From NCBI GenBank assembly GCA_964584595.1, contig CAZPAM010000034.1, forward strand, positions 1 through 25,211: a stretch of DNA of 25,211 bases, given 5' to 3'. A program made the position numbers and the translations under genes. Source of the DNA: Scalindua sp964584595 (lineage in GTDB: Bacteria; Planctomycetota; Brocadiia; Brocadiales; Scalinduaceae). The first letter of the stretch is position 1, and every line of letters starts with the position of its first letter. Below, in pieces: positions 23,556 to 25,211 of this stretch. The notes beneath the pieces were generated by a model, which was given only the letters and a program-made list of their open reading frames with translations, was not told the origin of the DNA and did not search any database.

Positions 23556-24739
23556 GCCTTCTTATCTTTATCAATTATCTCGCCGGGTAATGTGCTTACT
23601 CCCGGCCAGATTTTTCTACCGGGATAGATCGTTGTGTTTATGCCGGTATGTACGTCGTCTGCAATTATAGTTCCCAATTTTCTTCTTCCCGTATCAGCTA
23701 TTTTGCCCTTCACAACAGACCTTACATTCTTGTTATCATGTTTTAAGTTTGCTGTTATTGTTCCGGCACCTAAATTACTATTCTTTCCAATAACACTGTC
23801 TCCAATATAAGAGAGGTGCGGGACCTTTGCATTGTCCATAATTATGCTGTTTTTTATCTCTACGGCCTGCCCGATATGACAGCCGTTTCCGATAGAAGTG
23901 TTTCCTCTTAAATAACAATTAGGGCCTATGAGGCAGTTTTCGCCAATAGTCACATTTCCTTTTATATATGTTCCCGACAAAATCTCCGTGCCTTTTCCTA
24001 CTATTAACTTTCCTTTTACGATAACATTTTTTTCTACTTTTCCTTTTATGTCATTTTTTATTTCTGAAACCAGGACGTTATTTGCTTCAATTAAATCCCA
24101 TGGATATCCCACAGACAGCCAATACCCTTTTACATTTTCACATACTACTCTCTCTTTTTTAATAAGTGCATTTATATAGTCTACTATCTCATATTCTCCC
24201 CTTTGGCTTTTCCTGAGCTTAAACTCAAATACTGATTTATCAAAAACATACAACCCTGTATTCGCTATGTCTGAAACAAATTTTTTGGGTTTTTCAACAA
24301 CCTTGTTTACCTCTTTACCTTTTACAACAAAGACACCAAATCTGCCCGGGTCTTCAACCTTGCATCCCAGGACAGCATACTTATGCCTTAAACATGCTTT
24401 TATGTCTTTCTTAGAAAAAATATCATCACCACCTATAACTATAAATTTACCCTTAATTAATTTTTCAACATACTTCAAGGCGTGTCCTGTGCCCAACTGT
24501 GCCTTCTGCTCAGCATATCTTATCTTTAATTTTCCATACTTGTGGCCTATTTCCTCTATTATCATCTCTCTCTTAAAACCAACTATTATGATGACTTCAC
24601 CAACCAATCCCTGCAGAGCATCTAAATTATGTTTTATTATCTCTCTATTCATTACCTTGAGTAATGGTTTGGGTTTGGTTAATGTCAATGGCCATGTTCG
24701 TGTACTCTTACCGGCAGCCATTATTACGGCTTGTATCAT
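23552..24739 (-). CDS. Bifunctional sugar-1-phosphate nucleotidylyltransferase/acetyltransferase (archaeal-type GlmU-like)
   Basis: The 395-residue enzyme has an N-terminal nucleotidyltransferase domain (MAAGKSTR, KPKPLL, AQLGTGHAL at 80-88, GGDD, a VVEKPKK lysine) and a C-terminal left-handed beta-helix acyltransferase from about 225 (hexapeptides IGENCLIGPNC, IGNGCHIGQ; GAGTITANLKHD). PLTLTKPKPLL resembles glucose-1-phosphate thymidylyltransferases and archaeal ST0452/MJ1101-type enzymes instead of E. coli-type GlmU (which has the LPKVL motif). Likely products are UDP-GlcNAc or a related sugar nucleotide. It starts one base after the glmM stop (TGACATG), indicating coupling. It looks more Lys-rich and AT-rich than its neighbours. 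Confidence 0.88.
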   Translation of the reverse strand: MIQAVIMAAGKSTRTWPLTLTKPKPLLKVMNREIIKHNLDALQGLVGEVIIIVGFKREMIIEEIGHKYGKLKIRYAEQKAQLGTGHALKYVEKLIKGKFIVIGGDDIFSKKDIKACLRHKYAVLGCKVEDPGRFGVFVVKGKEVNKVVEKPKKFVSDIANTGLYVFDKSVFEFKLRKSQRGEYEIVDYINALIKKERVVCENVKGYWLSVGYPWDLIEANNVLVSEIKNDIKGKVEKNVIVKGKLIVGKGTEILSGTYIKGNVTIGENCLIGPNCYLRGNTSIGNGCHIGQAVEIKNSIIMDNAKVPHLSYIGDSVIGKNSNLGAGTITANLKHDNKNVRSVVKGKIADTGRRKLGTIIADDVHTGINTTIYPGRKIWPGVSTLPGEIIDKDKKA

Positions 24740-24740
24740 G

Positions 24741-25211
24741 TCAGGTACCTATCTCTTTCTTCATAGATTTTGCAATATCATTTGCTATTTTTTGAATCTC
24801 TTTTTTGTTCTCGCCCTCAATCATAATTCTGCATAGATTCTGTGTCCCAGAATACCGGACAAGTACTCTTCCTTTTTTTTCCAATTTTGATTCGGCTTCC
24901 TTAATATTTTTATTTACTTTCAACTTGTTAATATCTTTCTTCTCCTTTACATCAACATTAACAAGCACCTGTGGCAATGATTTCATACACTCTGCCAATT
25001 TACTCAACTTTTCTTCTCTTTCATTCATAATTCTCAACAATTGTAAAGCTGAGATCATTCCATCTCCTGTCGTTGTATAGTTGGAGAATATTATATGTCC
25101 GGATTGTTCTCCTCCTAAAACATATCCTTTTTTCCTCATCTCATCAACAACATATCTGTCGCCGACCTTTGTCTTAACAACTTTTATTCTTTCCTTTGCC
25201 ATGGCAATATC
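24741..25211 (-). CDS. glmM: Phosphoglucosamine mutase (GlmM-type), 3' part; 5' end outside window
   Basis: This is the C-terminal third of an alpha-D-phosphohexomutase. The frame continues past the window edge (residues DIA precede the first ATG at 25202, which is internal). Visible signatures are TKVGDRYV, the sugar-binding loop GGEQSGHIIF, TTGDGM and the phosphate-binding RYSGTQN-CRIMIEG. The catalytic serine lies outside the window. The GGEQSGH wording and the coupled glmU-like gene favour phosphoglucosamine mutase (glucosamine 6-phosphate to 1-phosphate) over phosphomannomutase, though an archaeal-type enzyme of mixed specificity cannot be excluded. Confidence 0.88.
   Translation of the reverse strand, partial: DIAMAKERIKVVKTKVGDRYVVDEMRKKGYVLGGEQSGHIIFSNYTTTGDGMISALQLLRIMNEREEKLSKLAECMKSLPQVLVNVDVKEKKDINKLKVNKNIKEAESKLEKKGRVLVRYSGTQNLCRIMIEGENKKEIQKIANDIAKSMKKEIGT

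Overview
This is bacterial chromosomal DNA, moderately AT-rich and densely coded, with no mobile element, CRISPR array or rRNA. The gene set is mostly housekeeping: mismatch repair, ribosomal protein S21, isoprenoid synthesis, RadA, ClpC with McsA/McsB, SerA, DnaJ, YvcK and GlmU/GlmM. Lipoproteins with lipoboxes and a NlpD-like LysM/LytM protein point to a diderm cell envelope. The mcsA-mcsB-clpC cluster without ctsR, the HPS-RraA fusion and the archaeal-type GlmU are compatible with a Planctomycetota lineage such as the anammox order Brocadiales. That assignment is a tentative inference; nothing in the window proves it. Two N runs (20639-20703 and 22684-22693) show that this is a scaffolded draft assembly.

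Layout. Plus strand, 1-6160: 3' part of mutL, rpsU with its own promoter, a TIGR01212-type radical SAM gene (possibly leaderless), then tRNA-Gly(CCC) followed without a visible terminator by a NlpD-like lipoprotein gene, a HIT hydrolase gene, a dGTPase-like gene and ispD. Minus strand, 6194-9623: radA followed by two paralogous putative lipoproteins that end in SHOCT motifs. Minus strand, 9754-15499: a tight five-gene run queD, hps-rraA fusion, mcsA, mcsB, clpC, closed by a clear intrinsic terminator. A CopD-like membrane protein (minus) and serA (plus) diverge from a 394-base region holding two inverted repeats. Plus strand, 16518-23514: serA, dnaJ, then a hotdog/MaoC-like gene, a DUF192 lipoprotein gene, a HAD-YvcK fusion and a second HAD paralogue. 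Minus strand, 23552-25211: archaeal-style glmU-like gene and the 3' part of glmM.

How the parts work together. McsA, McsB and ClpC form the arginine-phosphorylation protein quality-control pathway, here transcribed behind QueD (queuosine/pterin chemistry) and a hexulose-phosphate synthase/RraA fusion. GlmM and the GlmU-like enzyme give consecutive steps to UDP-GlcNAc-type sugar nucleotides. YvcK is known to connect central carbon flow with envelope synthesis, so the HAD-YvcK fusion next to a HAD paralogue, upstream of glmU/glmM (opposite strand), may be functionally related; this is inference.

The least-described items are the radA-linked SHOCT lipoprotein pair, the HAD-YvcK fusion with a degenerate HAD domain, the queD-hps/rraA-mcsAB-clpC operon, and an inverted repeat sitting in the radA promoter spacer.
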